Of a DNA stretch of 64,000 nucleotides, positions 18,698-27,916 are shown piece after piece. Location: NCBI GenBank assembly GCA_030606335.1, contig JAUWGP010000014.1, positions 1 through 64,000 on the forward strand. The letters are read 5' to 3'. Source of the DNA: Caldifarciminota bacterium. GTDB lineage: Bacteria; Hydrothermota; UBA3073. Every line of letters starts with the position of its first letter. Within the stretch, counting starts at the first letter, position 1. Below the pieces are notes generated by a model. That model made no database searches. It saw only the letters and a program-made list of their open reading frames with translations, and was not told the origin of the DNA. The translations under genes and the position numbers were made by a program.

Positions 18698-19807
18698 GTG
18701 AAGGCGGTTGTAAAGACAAGACCAGAACTCGGGGCTGAATATCTGGATGTTGAGGTACCAAAACCCGGACCAAGAGACATAATAGTGAAGGTTAAAGCAA
18801 CATCTATATGTGGAACGGATGTACATATATATGAGTGGAATGATTGGGCAGACAATAGGATTGGTAGTAAAAATCTTCCACAGACCTTAGGACATGAGGT
18901 AGCTGGAGAGGTCTGTGAGGTTGGCAACGATGTAAGAATGGTTAAGGTTGATGACTATGTATCTGCTGAGACGCATATCTATGATCCCAGAGATATTACT
19001 GCCCTTTTAGGACAATTCCACATAGGCGAGAGGATGAAGATTCTCGGTGTTGATACCAACGGTGCATTCGCTGAGTATATAAGGATACCTGAGAGTGTAT
19101 GCTGGGTAAATGATGATACAATACCGCCAGAGATTGCATCCATACAAGAACCTCTTGGGAACGCAACCTATGCGGTTCTTGGTGAAGATAACGATGTTGC
19201 GGGTAAAAGTATGGTTATCATTGGAGATGGTCCTATAGCACTTCTTGCAATTGGTGTAGCAAGAGTTTGTGGAGTCTCTACCATATTTCATATTGGTAAA
19301 TATGACCTTAATATGTCTATAGGCAAGAAAATGGGTGCAGACCACCAGTTATATGCCAATAAGGAGCTTGACAGGGTAGCTTATGTTAGAGACCATACAC
19401 GGGGTTTTGGTGCAGATATAGTCCTGGATATGGCTGGTTCTCAACTGGCACTTGATGAAGGTTTTAAAGTATTGAGAAAGGGTGGACGATTCACGGCTTT
19501 TGGTATACCATCAAGGTCACCTCTCCCGATAGACTACACTAATGGAATAGTATTTAAGGGCTCTCAGATTCACGGAATCTCCGGAAGAAAAATGTTTGAT
19601 ACATGGTATAGAGTTAGAAACCTTCTATCATCTAAAAGATTGGATGTGAATCCAGTAATAACCCATATTTTATTGCTCGAGGATTATAAGAAAGGTTTTG
19701 ATTTGATGATGGAAAGACCAAGAAAATCTGCAAAGATCGTACTATTTACCCATAAAGATGAATACGAAAAAGCTCTTGTAAGAAAAAACCAACTAAGAAA
19801 TGAATAA
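18698..19807 (+). CDS. tdh: L-threonine 3-dehydrogenase (zinc MDR family), lacking structural-zinc cysteines
   Basis: Oxidises threonine to 2-amino-3-ketobutyrate with NAD; Kbl (next gene) then cleaves that to glycine and acetyl-CoA. 369 residues from a GTG start with GGGGGAAA just upstream. Catalytic zinc residues appear in SICGTDVHIYEWNDWA and LGHEVAGEV. The cofactor-binding segment is IGDGPIALLAIGVA. The lobe after ETHI, where the family normally has four cysteines binding structural zinc, reads YDPRDITALLGQFHIGERMK and contains none, while the flanking KILGVDTNGAFAEY is standard. Activity is expected but the zinc lobe is lost. Another polyol or alcohol dehydrogenase activity is possible. 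Confidence 0.82.
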   Translation: MKAVVKTRPELGAEYLDVEVPKPGPRDIIVKVKATSICGTDVHIYEWNDWADNRIGSKNLPQTLGHEVAGEVCEVGNDVRMVKVDDYVSAETHIYDPRDITALLGQFHIGERMKILGVDTNGAFAEYIRIPESVCWVNDDTIPPEIASIQEPLGNATYAVLGEDNDVAGKSMVIIGDGPIALLAIGVARVCGVSTIFHIGKYDLNMSIGKKMGADHQLYANKELDRVAYVRDHTRGFGADIVLDMAGSQLALDEGFKVLRKGGRFTAFGIPSRSPLPIDYTNGIVFKGSQIHGISGRKMFDTWYRVRNLLSSKRLDVNPVITHILLLEDYKKGFDLMMERPRKSAKIVLFTHKDEYEKALVRKNQLRNE

Positions 19808-20287
19808 TTTACTCTACAACGCTACGACTAAACGATTTATCCCGCTTGCCCTGTAGTTACAATGTACTGGGCTTGCCATACTTGCCCTGCATGTCATACT
19901 TGCCCTGCTTGCCATATGTAATCAGGTTTTTATATTACATTATGGCTTGCCCTGTAGTGATAATGTACAGGGTGAGATGTGTCTTGCCATGTGGAAGCAA
20001 CTTGTCCTGTGAAATGCTTCTCGCCCCGTGGAGTGTATAAACTACTCCATGGGGGAGCTATTTCTGCAGGAAGCTATTCAACATTGATTATATCTAATGG
20101 GGTGTAATTAGGTTTTATATTACATTATGGCTTGCCATGTGGAATGTAATATATTCAACGAGGTGAAATGTCTAACTATTTCATTGGGAAGCATATTTCA
20201 TCGGGAATCAATAACTTTGTCTATTAGCTTTTTATATTATTAAGGTACTGTTAAAAATAATATTTCCTAAGGATCCGTATGGAAAAG
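19808..20287. repeat. Degenerate CTTGCC tandem-repeat intergenic region
   Basis: Short words of the form CTTGCCCTG, CTTGCCATA and ACTTGCCCTGC recur between 19845 and 20140. A longer duplicated segment containing TTATATTACATTATGGCTTG occurs near 19930-19955 and 20113-20138. An open frame at 19846-20040 is repeat-derived and not a supported gene. Confidence 0.6.
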
Positions 20288-20453
20288 AATATGAAAGCAA
20301 AAATGTAGGAGTTCGATTTATCGAACCCGCAAAAGAAACGGGTCGGATACCCTTCTGCCGTCGGGCAGGAATCCGACCCCTACAAGAATTAGGGAGGCAA
20401 GAAAAAAGTAGATAACTACTTTTAAAATTGTGGGTTATTCGTTAGATAACGAA
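20288..20453. repeat. 166-bp hairpin repeat, copy 1 (upstream of kbl)
   Basis: Nearly identical to 26316-26482. It contains nested inverted repeats: GTTCGA...TCGAAC, and GGGTCGGAT...ATCCGACCC enclosing CTGCC/GGGCAG. It ends about 58 nt before the kbl start. It could be a structured 5' leader or a REP-like element. Confidence 0.7.
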
Positions 20454-20510
20454 TTAGAAGAAAATAGGCAAAAGTTTTTAACAATACTATTATTAAACCT
20501 GGGAGGCCTT

Positions 20511-21713
20511 ATGTATGGCAGGATAAAAGAGGACCTGAAAAAGGAGCTCAGTGTGCTAAAAGAGCAAGGTCTATATAAGGATGAGAGAATAATTACATCA
20601 CCTCAGGGAGCTGAGATAGAGGTAAAGGGTGGTAAAAAGGTTTTGAATTTCTGTGCAAACAACTATCTCGGGTTAGCATCTGATGACAGGGTAACTGAGG
20701 CAGCCAAAAAGGTACTCGATAAATATAAATTTGGAATGAGTTCTGTAAGATTCATCTGTGGGACACTGGATATCCATAAGGAACTGGAAGAAAAGACTTC
20801 AAAGTTCCTTGGAATGGAAGATACCATACTATACGCAGCCTGCTTTGATGCAAATGGTGGATTATTTGAACCCTTTCTCGACCGTTCCTGTGCAGTAATA
20901 TCAGACAGGTTGAACCATGCATCAATAATAGATGGCGTAAGGCTTACAAAGGCTCAAAGATTTGTATTTGAGCATAACAATATGGATGACCTTGAGAGGT
21001 GTCTGAAGGAAGCACGAGACTCTAAGTACAGGTTGATATGTACTGATGGTGTATTCTCTATGGATGGAGATATTGCAAAAGTGGGTGAGATATGCGATCT
21101 TGCAGATAAATACGATTCTTTAGTACTTGTAGATGATTCACATGCCACTGGTTTTATAGGTAAGACAGGCAGGGGAACCCATGAATACAGAGGCGCTATG
21201 GGAAAAGTAGATCTGATTACCACAACATTTGGGAAGGCTCTTGGGGGAGCATCTGGTGGATGCACCTCTGGTAGGAAAGAACTTATTGAATGGCTGCGCC
21301 AACGCTCAAGGCCTTATCTGTTTTCAAACACTCTCCCACCTGTCGTTACTGGAGCAACTATAGCAGTACTGGATATTCTTTCAGAGACAACTGAACTTCG
21401 TGATAGGCTTGAAAATAACACCAAATACTTCAGAGAGAAGTTGACTGAAGCAGGCTTTGATATAAAACCCGGTATTCACCCTATAGTTCCGATTATGTTT
21501 AGCAATTACGAAAACGATGCAAAACTCGCTCATGATTTTGCAGATGATCTATTGGAACAGAATATATATGTTATAGGCTTTTCCTATCCAGTAGTTCCTA
21601 AAGGCGAGGCAAGAATAAGAGTACAAATCTCTGCTGCACATACTAAGGAGCATCTTGACCGCGCTATAATTGCCTTTGTAAATATTGGGAAGAAACATGG
21701 CGTAATTAAGTGA
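20511..21713 (+). CDS. kbl: Glycine C-acetyltransferase (2-amino-3-ketobutyrate CoA ligase)
   Basis: A PLP-dependent alpha-oxoamine synthase that cleaves 2-amino-3-ketobutyrate with CoA to glycine and acetyl-CoA. I place the start at the Met at 20511 (400 residues) because GGGAGG precedes it by four bases; the upstream in-frame extension runs into repeat-derived DNA. Motifs: [44 protein letters not shown] and the PLP lysine in [14 protein letters not shown]. It forms the threonine degradation pair with tdh, from which about 700 nt of repeats separate it. Confidence 0.94.
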   Translation: MYGRIKEDLKKELSVLKEQGLYKDERIITSPQGAEIEVKGGKKVLNFCANNYLGLASDDRVTEAAKKVLDKYKFGMSSVRFICGTLDIHKELEEKTSKFLGMEDTILYAACFDANGGLFEPFLDRSCAVISDRLNHASIIDGVRLTKAQRFVFEHNNMDDLERCLKEARDSKYRLICTDGVFSMDGDIAKVGEICDLADKYDSLVLVDDSHATGFIGKTGRGTHEYRGAMGKVDLITTTFGKALGGASGGCTSGRKELIEWLRQRSRPYLFSNTLPPVVTGATIAVLDILSETTELRDRLENNTKYFREKLTEAGFDIKPGIHPIVPIMFSNYENDAKLAHDFADDLLEQNIYVIGFSYPVVPKGEARIRVQISAAHTKEHLDRAIIAFVNIGKKHGVIK

Positions 21714-21812
21714 TTTCAAAGATTGTTTTAATCGTCTAAAAACATTGGGGTGCCTCTTCTTTACAACAGGTATGTGAGAAAGGATTCCATACATTTTAGG
21801 AGTTTATTAATT

Positions 21813-22448
21813 ATGATTTTTATCGCAATATTATTTTCCATCATTCCCATTCCTGAGGAACTCGTATTTGATATCAGATATGGTCCCTTCTCAGCTGGGG
21901 AGATAAGGCTGTATATCGAACAAATAGACACAATCTATAAAATATCCTGTACGGAAAAAACCAAAGGCCTGATGTCTGGAATATATAGAATCAATGACAG
22001 GTATGAAATCTGGGTTAATTCAGCTTTCATACCAATACTATATGAAGATTGGATAGAAGAAGGTGGTTATAAAAGGCATAGAAAGATAGAATTCAATCAC
22101 GAACAGGGAGTAGCAGTATATCAAGATAAATATAACTTAGAATTACACAGTAATGCAAGAGAGATATTTTCACTTATCTATTATACAAGAACACTCTCAA
22201 TTTCTTCTGGTGATACCCTTAAATTGTGGCTTCATGCTGGTAAAAAGAACGCTGAGATAGTAATTCCTGTATCAGAAAAGGTGTTTGACGGAGAAACCTA
22301 TCTCGCAGTCTCTCCAGAGGTGGGAGATATAAAGGTTTTTGGGGGCAAGGGGTTAACCCTGTATTATGACAGAGATATGGTTCCTGCACGTTTTAGTATT
22401 GGTCTCTGGTTTGGAACTATAAGTGCTATAAGAAAAGAATTAAATTAA
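21813..22448 (+). CDS. DUF3108 domain protein, exported
   Basis: A protein of 211 residues from the Met at 21813, preceded by TTTTAGGAG and followed by a short hydrophobic leader (MIFIAILFSIIPI), suggesting export to the periplasm. The remainder resembles DUF3108 proteins: LVFDIRYGPFSAGEIRL opening, a two-fold beta-rich pattern, and a C-terminal YYDRDMVPARFSI segment. Function unknown; some relatives are implicated in envelope biogenesis. An upstream in-frame start at 21750 would destroy the signal peptide and overlaps repeat sequence. It is 12 nt before buk. Confidence 0.75.
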   Translation: MIFIAILFSIIPIPEELVFDIRYGPFSAGEIRLYIEQIDTIYKISCTEKTKGLMSGIYRINDRYEIWVNSAFIPILYEDWIEEGGYKRHRKIEFNHEQGVAVYQDKYNLELHSNAREIFSLIYYTRTLSISSGDTLKLWLHAGKKNAEIVIPVSEKVFDGETYLAVSPEVGDIKVFGGKGLTLYYDRDMVPARFSIGLWFGTISAIRKELN

Positions 22449-22460
22449 TCGAGGTTACTA

Positions 22461-23528
22461 ATGAGCACCAACCATACATATATACTTACAATAAATCCTG
22501 GCTCTACATCTACAAAGGTCTCAATGTTCTCGGATGAGGAACAGATAAAGGCAATTGTAATAAGATACAGCAGAAATAAATTTAAAGATAAACCTATCCT
22601 TGATCAGGTTGAAACTCGATTGAACGATATTATAAAAGAAATAGAAAGCTGGGGGATTAAACCGGATGCAGTAGTTGGACGTGGGGGACTTTTCAAACCC
22701 CTTGAAAGTGGAACCTACAGAATAAACGAACGGTTAATAAAGGACATTCATGAGGGTAAATTACAGGGACAACATATATCAAACATAGGCTCGATTCTGG
22801 CATATACCATTGCAGACAAATTTGGAGTACCATCATTCTTTGTTGACCCTGTTTCAGTTGATGAGTTTAAGGAGCTCGCAAGATTCTCAGGGATACCCGA
22901 GATAAAAAGGTTCGCTCTCCAACACACACTTAATATTAAAGCCTGTATAAGACGTGCAGCAAGAGATATAAATAGGAGCCTGGATGATATAAACTTTATC
23001 GTCGCTCATATTGGAGGAGGTATCTCTATATGTCCTGTAATGAAGGGAAAGATAATCGATGCAAATAACGCTATACAGGAAGGACCATTTTCCCCTGAAC
23101 GCTCCGGTGTTCTTCCAATATACTCATTTTTTTTGCTATGTACATCTAATAAATACAGCAAATCGTTTTTAAAAAAGAGATTGGTTGGTGAGGGTGGATT
23201 GGTTGCATATCTCGGGACCAACTCTGCGGATGAGGTTGAAAAAAGGATTGAGCAGGGCGACGACTATGCAAGACAGGTATACGAGGCAATGGCGTACCAG
23301 ATTTCCAAGGAGATTGGAGCTATGGCAACAGTGCTCAAAGGAGAGGTAAATTATATCCTACTAACTGGCGGAGTTGCAAACTCGCAGCTTTTAACCAACT
23401 GGATAAAGTCAAGGGTTGAGTATATAGCACCCGTTCTTATATATCCTGGAGAGAACGAGATGTTGGCAATGGCTCAGGGCGCTTTGCGTATCTTGCTGGG
23501 TGAAGAAGAGGTTAAGGAGTATAAATGA
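22461..23528 (+). CDS. buk: Butyrate kinase (acetokinase family)
   Basis: Interconverts butyryl phosphate plus ADP with butyrate plus ATP, or acts on branched-chain acyl phosphates. 355 residues, the usual length. N-terminal ILTINPGSTSTKVSMF is the ASKHA phosphate-binding loop. VGRGGLFKPLESGTYRIN, FVDPVSVDEFK and IVAHIGGGISICPVMKGK are butyrate-kinase motifs, and the C-terminal LTGGVANSQLL binds adenosine. The usual partner ptb (phosphotransbutyrylase) is not adjacent. Its stop overlaps the start of the next, uncharacterised gene by 4 nt. Supports fermentative energy metabolism. Confidence 0.93.
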   Translation: MSTNHTYILTINPGSTSTKVSMFSDEEQIKAIVIRYSRNKFKDKPILDQVETRLNDIIKEIESWGIKPDAVVGRGGLFKPLESGTYRINERLIKDIHEGKLQGQHISNIGSILAYTIADKFGVPSFFVDPVSVDEFKELARFSGIPEIKRFALQHTLNIKACIRRAARDINRSLDDINFIVAHIGGGISICPVMKGKIIDANNAIQEGPFSPERSGVLPIYSFFLLCTSNKYSKSFLKKRLVGEGGLVAYLGTNSADEVEKRIEQGDDYARQVYEAMAYQISKEIGAMATVLKGEVNYILLTGGVANSQLLTNWIKSRVEYIAPVLIYPGENEMLAMAQGALRILLGEEEVKEYK

Positions 23529-24436
23529 AGCCAGACCTCAATAAACTAAAACGTATCTCAATAAAGGATAGAATAAATAAGGTAAACATCTCTCATCTAT
23601 CGCATACCATAAATAAAGAGGATACTGTGGGAGATTTCATAAACAGTCTCCCGGACATACTTCAGGTAAGAGAGCTCAAGAACCTTGCAAGAGAATTGTT
23701 AAAGATTAAGCATACAGATGGGAAGATTCTCTGGATGATGGGCGGCCATGTCGTAAAATGTGGACTTTCACCCATAATCATAGATCTTATGAAAAAGGGG
23801 CTGGTAAACTTTGTGGCGATGAACGGAGGAACCTCAATACATGACTTTGAATTTGCTTTGTTTGGTGAGACATCGGAAAATGTAAAAGAGGGTCTTGACA
23901 AAGGTATGTTTGGCGTTGTAAAAGAGACTGGTATTCTGATGAACTCTGCTTTATCAGAAGGTTGTGGTATTGGCAAGAGCCTTGGTATGAAAATAGAAAA
24001 AGAATCTGGTAAGTTCAGAGATATAAGTATCCTATGGAATGCATACAATTTGGATATACCAGTTACAGTACATACAGCAATAGGAGCGGATATAATTCAT
24101 CAACATCCTGAAATGGATGGTAAGGTCTTCGGAGAGGAAAGCTTAAATGATTTTAAAAAGATGATTGGATTTTTACCATCAATTGATAAAGGTGCTGTTA
24201 TAAATCTCGGTTCGGCAGTAATTCTTCCAGAGGTTTTCCTGAAGGCACTTAATGCATCAAGGAATCTCGAAAAAATGCCCAAAGAGTTTATAAGAGCAAA
24301 TTTCGATATGCTGCCCTCGTATAGAGAAATAAAGAATGTGGTTGAAAGAACAGGAACCGGTAAAAAATTCATTATTGTCGGAAGACACGAGATTCTTATA
24401 CCACTATTTTCTGCTATTATTAACTGTATGAAGTAA
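23525..24436 (+). CDS. Uncharacterised conserved protein coupled to buk (deoxyhypusine-synthase-like by resemblance)
   Basis: A 303-residue soluble protein translationally coupled to buk by an ATGA overlap. I do not know a demonstrated function. Segments such as ILWMMGGHVVKCGLSPIIID, AMNGGTSIHDFEFALFGET, TVHTAIGADIIHQHPEMDG and VINLGSAVILPEVFLKAL look like a Rossmann-type NAD-binding fold reminiscent of deoxyhypusine synthase, but the eIF5A-lysine chemistry is not expected in this setting. Its close pairing with an acyl kinase suggests a part in acyl-phosphate or amino-acid fermentation. The resemblance is by eye only. Confidence 0.55.
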   Translation: MKPDLNKLKRISIKDRINKVNISHLSHTINKEDTVGDFINSLPDILQVRELKNLARELLKIKHTDGKILWMMGGHVVKCGLSPIIIDLMKKGLVNFVAMNGGTSIHDFEFALFGETSENVKEGLDKGMFGVVKETGILMNSALSEGCGIGKSLGMKIEKESGKFRDISILWNAYNLDIPVTVHTAIGADIIHQHPEMDGKVFGEESLNDFKKMIGFLPSIDKGAVINLGSAVILPEVFLKALNASRNLEKMPKEFIRANFDMLPSYREIKNVVERTGTGKKFIIVGRHEILIPLFSAIINCMK

Positions 24437-25035
24437 AACTCACTATGCGAATTAAGTCCTGTAATTATTCCAATTAAATACCCTTTTGAACGGCAGTAAT
24501 TGGTATGAGTAATAGACTTTAGACTGTAAAAAATAGAAAATATTAAGAATTAGATTACTATACTCATTGCATTCGTTACAGAGGGTTATACGGCTCCCAA
24601 TGACAAACACAGAAGTTTTCAATGCGAGGAGTTAAGCGACCTGCCTGATTCCTGTTTAGTAAACAAAATGTGGTAGGCGCAAGCTTTAGCTTGCGTACAT
24701 AAACCCTTCACTGACAAGCAGCCGGCTTTAAAAACAATCTCATCAGGTTCTTGTCATTGCGAGGAGTTGAGCGACTTACCTGACTCCTGTTTAGTAAACA
24801 AAATGTGGTAGGCGCAAGCTTTAGCTTGCGTATATACAACCATGCACTGACAAGCAGCCGGCTTTAAAAACAATCTCATCAGGTTCTTGTCATTGCGAGC
24901 CTTAGGCGAAGCAATCTCATCTCTTTGGAAATTATTAACACCCATAAGAGTGGTAACCTTTAGTATAAGTAACAATCCTTAGTCTGTTAATAAAGGTTTT
25001 ATTTTCATTTTTAAACAATCTAACGGAGGTAAAAC
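24437..25035. repeat. Intergenic region with 135-bp tandem duplication
   Basis: Two adjacent, nearly identical units run from about 24621-24755 and 24756-24893, with a period of 135 bp measured between the two AAACAAAATGTGGTAGGCGC words (24661 and 24796). Each carries a GCGCAAGCTTTAGCTTGCG hairpin and an inverted GCGAGGAGTT...CAATCTCATC unit of the REP-like family. A further REP-like unit is at 24890-24925. No gene. Confidence 0.75.
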
Positions 25036-26082
25036 ATGGTATATGCCGTTATACTGGCAGGGGGAAAAGGAGAGAGATTCTGGCCAAGCTCAAGAGCAAG
25101 AAGACCAAAGCAGCTCCTTCCTCTCGTTTCTAATAAGACAATGCTTGAAGAAACAGTAGATCGCATTCGTCCCGTAATTCAACCAGAAAATATATTGGTT
25201 GTAACGACCTCAGAATTACGTGATGCAATAAGAAACATTCTTCCGAACCTTAAACATACCGACATACTTTTAGAGCCTTTTGGAAGAAATACTGCTCCTG
25301 CAATAGCCTATGCTGCCTTACATATATATAATAGAGACAAGAACGCCGTTATGATATGCCTTCCAGCAGATCACTATATTAAAGAAAGTGATAAGTTCTT
25401 AAAGTCAATCAAAAAGGCGATATCACTTGCAAGAAAGAACTGGCTTGTCACCTTTGGCATACCTCCAGTGCGTCCTGATACCGGATATGGATACATAGAA
25501 GTAGGCGAGAATATAGAGGAGGGTGTATATAAGGCTAAAAGTTTCAAGGAGAAACCAACGAAGAAGAGGGCAGCAGAATTCCTGAAGGAGAAAACCTTTT
25601 TGTGGAATTCAGGAATGTTTGTATGGAAGGCTGAGGTTATAATAGAGGAGATCAAGAGACATGTCCCATATATATCTGAAAAACTATTTACCCAACAGCC
25701 TTTGGAACAAAATGAACTTGTTGAGGCCTACGATAGTCTACCTGCGATATCAATTGATTATGCTGTCATGGAACGTTCAACCAAAACTGCAGTTTTGAAG
25801 GGCGATTTCACCTGGGATGATGTCGGTTCCTGGCTATCCTTAGAGAGACTTATGGGTAAAGATAAAAATGGGAACGCAATTTTGGGTGAGACATTTATCG
25901 TTGATTCAAAGAACTGTATTATCTCGAATGAGAATGGTATTACTACCCTCTTGGGAGTTTCTAACCTTACAATAGTAAATACCAAGGATGTGCTGTTTAT
26001 TTGCAGTAAATCCCATACCGATAGGATCAAGAAATTCATAGAGTTAATGGTAGAGGATGAGCGATTAAAAAAGTACCTGTAA
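25036..26082 (+). CDS. manC: Mannose-1-phosphate guanylyltransferase
   Basis: Makes GDP-mannose from GTP and mannose 1-phosphate, feeding GDP-sugar pathways such as the GMD-like enzyme at 3535-4491. 348 residues, so the monofunctional form without the C-terminal isomerase. AVILAGGKGERFWPSSR is the nucleotide-binding signature, followed by RPKQLLPL. Other motifs: EPFGRNTAPAIAYAAL, CLPADHYI, GYGYIEVGE, FKEKP, and FLWNSGMFVWKA. CGGAGGTAAAAC precedes the ATG. Confidence 0.94.
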   Translation: MVYAVILAGGKGERFWPSSRARRPKQLLPLVSNKTMLEETVDRIRPVIQPENILVVTTSELRDAIRNILPNLKHTDILLEPFGRNTAPAIAYAALHIYNRDKNAVMICLPADHYIKESDKFLKSIKKAISLARKNWLVTFGIPPVRPDTGYGYIEVGENIEEGVYKAKSFKEKPTKKRAAEFLKEKTFLWNSGMFVWKAEVIIEEIKRHVPYISEKLFTQQPLEQNELVEAYDSLPAISIDYAVMERSTKTAVLKGDFTWDDVGSWLSLERLMGKDKNGNAILGETFIVDSKNCIISNENGITTLLGVSNLTIVNTKDVLFICSKSHTDRIKKFIELMVEDERLKKYL

Positions 26083-26506
26083 AATTTTTTACAAATCTTT
26101 TGTCTCTTATCTTTTCTAACTCTTGCACTGTTCTGTGATTTGATAAATAATCTGTATTTATTAAATGTATTATGATATTGCCACGCTCACTTCGTTCACT
26201 CGTAATGACAGACACATACTTATGTCATTACGAGCCGTAGGCGAAGTAATCTCATAGCATCTACAAGTTAAAATGAAACTATTAATATTTTCAAATACTT
26301 GGTACTGTAAAAAATAATATGAAAGCAAAAATGTAGGGGTTCGATTTATCGAACCCGTAAAAGAAACGGGTCGGATACCCATCTGCCGTCGGGCAGGAAT
26401 CCGACCCATACAAGAATTAGGGAGGTAAGCAAAAAGTAGATAACTGCATTTAAAATTGTAGTTTATTCGTTAGCAAACGAAACCATGCCCTTTTAAAGGA
26501 GGATAT
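26083..26506. other. Intergenic region with REP-like pair and 166-bp repeat
   Basis: Contains two facing REP-like units around 26178-26255 (CCACGCTCACTTCGTTCACTC and GTCATTACGAGCCGTAGGCG) and the second copy of the 166-bp hairpin repeat. No gene. Confidence 0.65.
26316..26482. repeat. 166-bp hairpin repeat, copy 2 (upstream of DUF1015 gene)
   Basis: Matches 20288-20453 over its length with few substitutions, including the GGGTCGGAT...ATCCGACCC stem. It ends 24 nt before the DUF1015 gene. Both copies lie just upstream of a ribosome-binding site. Confidence 0.7.
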
Positions 26507-27742
26507 ATGGCTGTAGTAAAACCATTTACTGGCACAAGATACAATCCAAATAAGGTTAATCTACAAAATGTCGTTACACAGCCCTATGATAAGATAACCT
26601 CATCTATGCAGGAAGTATATTACAAAAATAGTGAATATAATATCGTAAGGGTGATACTACCCCATGAAAGTCCTGATAAATATGATAAGGCTGGAGAGCA
26701 CATCAAGATGTGGCTGGAGAATGAAATCCTAATTAAGGATGAAAACCCAAGTATATACCCCTACCATCAGGATTTTACTGACCCAACAACTGGAGAAATT
26801 AAGACAAGGAAGGGATTCTGTGCAATCCTAAAGCTTGAAGATTTCTCGACAGGTGTTGTTTTACCACACGAACGAACTCTATCAAAACCAAAAGAGGACA
26901 GGTTGAATCTCTTGAGGGCATCAAAAACACACCTGGGTCAGATATTCATGCTTTACCCTGATGAAGAAAATTTTATAACAACTCTCCTTGCCCCAACAAC
27001 CTCACGATCGCCACTAATAGAAATCGAGGAACTCTATGAGAAAGGGGTGACACATAGAATGTGGAAAGTTTCAGACAACGAGATATTAAATAAGGTCACA
27101 GAATTTATGGCTGATAAAACCCTTTTGATAGCTGATGGACATCATAGATACGAAACAGCACTCAACTATAGTAAAGAAAACCTGGAATCAGGTTATGTTA
27201 TGATAACTCTTGTTTCAACCTCTGATAAGGGACTTGTAATACTTCCAACACATCGTGCTATGTATAACATATCTATTGACAAAAACAAACTTCATAATAC
27301 TCTGAGGAATTATTTCAAGGTAGACAGAAGGGATTCACTTGAAACTCTGGATATTAAAAAACATACATTTGGACTTTATATAGATAGTGATTTCTATAGA
27401 TTAGAACTTGTAGATAGTGCAATCTTAGATAGATTTATTGAGCCTAAAAAAAGTGAATACTATAAGAACCTCGATGTAACTATACTGCATTCCTGTATTT
27501 TAGAGGGAATTCTTGGTTTATCAAAGGAAAGCATCGCAAGGAAAGAAAACATTGACTATCTACGGGATGCAAAAGCAGGTGTAAGTGGTGTAGATAAAGG
27601 TAAATTTTCTATGCTCTTTTTGCTTTCACCAACTGGAATAGATGAGGTAAGAAAAATCTCTCAAGACAAGGAGGCAATGCCTCAAAAATCTACTGATTTC
27701 TATCCCAAACTCATTACGGGACTGGTGATGTACAGAGTATAA
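26507..27742 (+). CDS. DUF1015 family protein
   Basis: A 411-residue soluble protein of the DUF1015 (COG4198) family. VKPFTGTRYNPNKV and VVTQPYDKIT at the N-terminus, VLPHERTLSKPKEDRLNLL in the middle and LIADGHHRYETALNY are hallmark segments. Biochemical function is not firmly known to me. AAAGGAGG lies 5-12 nt upstream of the ATG. A hairpin follows the stop at 27752-27770. Confidence 0.85.
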   Translation: MAVVKPFTGTRYNPNKVNLQNVVTQPYDKITSSMQEVYYKNSEYNIVRVILPHESPDKYDKAGEHIKMWLENEILIKDENPSIYPYHQDFTDPTTGEIKTRKGFCAILKLEDFSTGVVLPHERTLSKPKEDRLNLLRASKTHLGQIFMLYPDEENFITTLLAPTTSRSPLIEIEELYEKGVTHRMWKVSDNEILNKVTEFMADKTLLIADGHHRYETALNYSKENLESGYVMITLVSTSDKGLVILPTHRAMYNISIDKNKLHNTLRNYFKVDRRDSLETLDIKKHTFGLYIDSDFYRLELVDSAILDRFIEPKKSEYYKNLDVTILHSCILEGILGLSKESIARKENIDYLRDAKAGVSGVDKGKFSMLFLLSPTGIDEVRKISQDKEAMPQKSTDFYPKLITGLVMYRV

Positions 27743-27751
27743 ATTTGGAGT

Positions 27752-27770
27752 GCTGTGACCGTGTCACAGC
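27752..27770 (+). terminator. Hairpin after DUF1015 gene
   Basis: GCTGTGAC-CGT-GTCACAGC forms a perfect 8-bp stem with a 3-nt loop, 9 nt after the stop codon. No T run follows, so it may act as a 3' stabiliser or weak terminator. Confidence 0.45.
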
Positions 27771-27916
27771 CTAAGATTAACACTGTCAATATCCATACAG
27801 CAGCCCACAAGACAGTGCATATTATATGAAGGAGTTTCAAAGAGATAGAAATAAATGTTATTTCTTTCGTGTTAAAAAATTTCGTGTTCTCTGTGTTCTT
27901 CGTGGGAGATAAATCC

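Noticed and set aside
19846-20040. 64-residue cysteine/proline-rich open frame
   Set aside because: Made of degenerate CTTGCC repeats; no ribosome-binding site.
20430-20510. N-terminal extension of Kbl by 27 residues
   Set aside because: The extension is encoded by the end of the 166-bp repeat, and a good ribosome-binding site precedes the internal Met.
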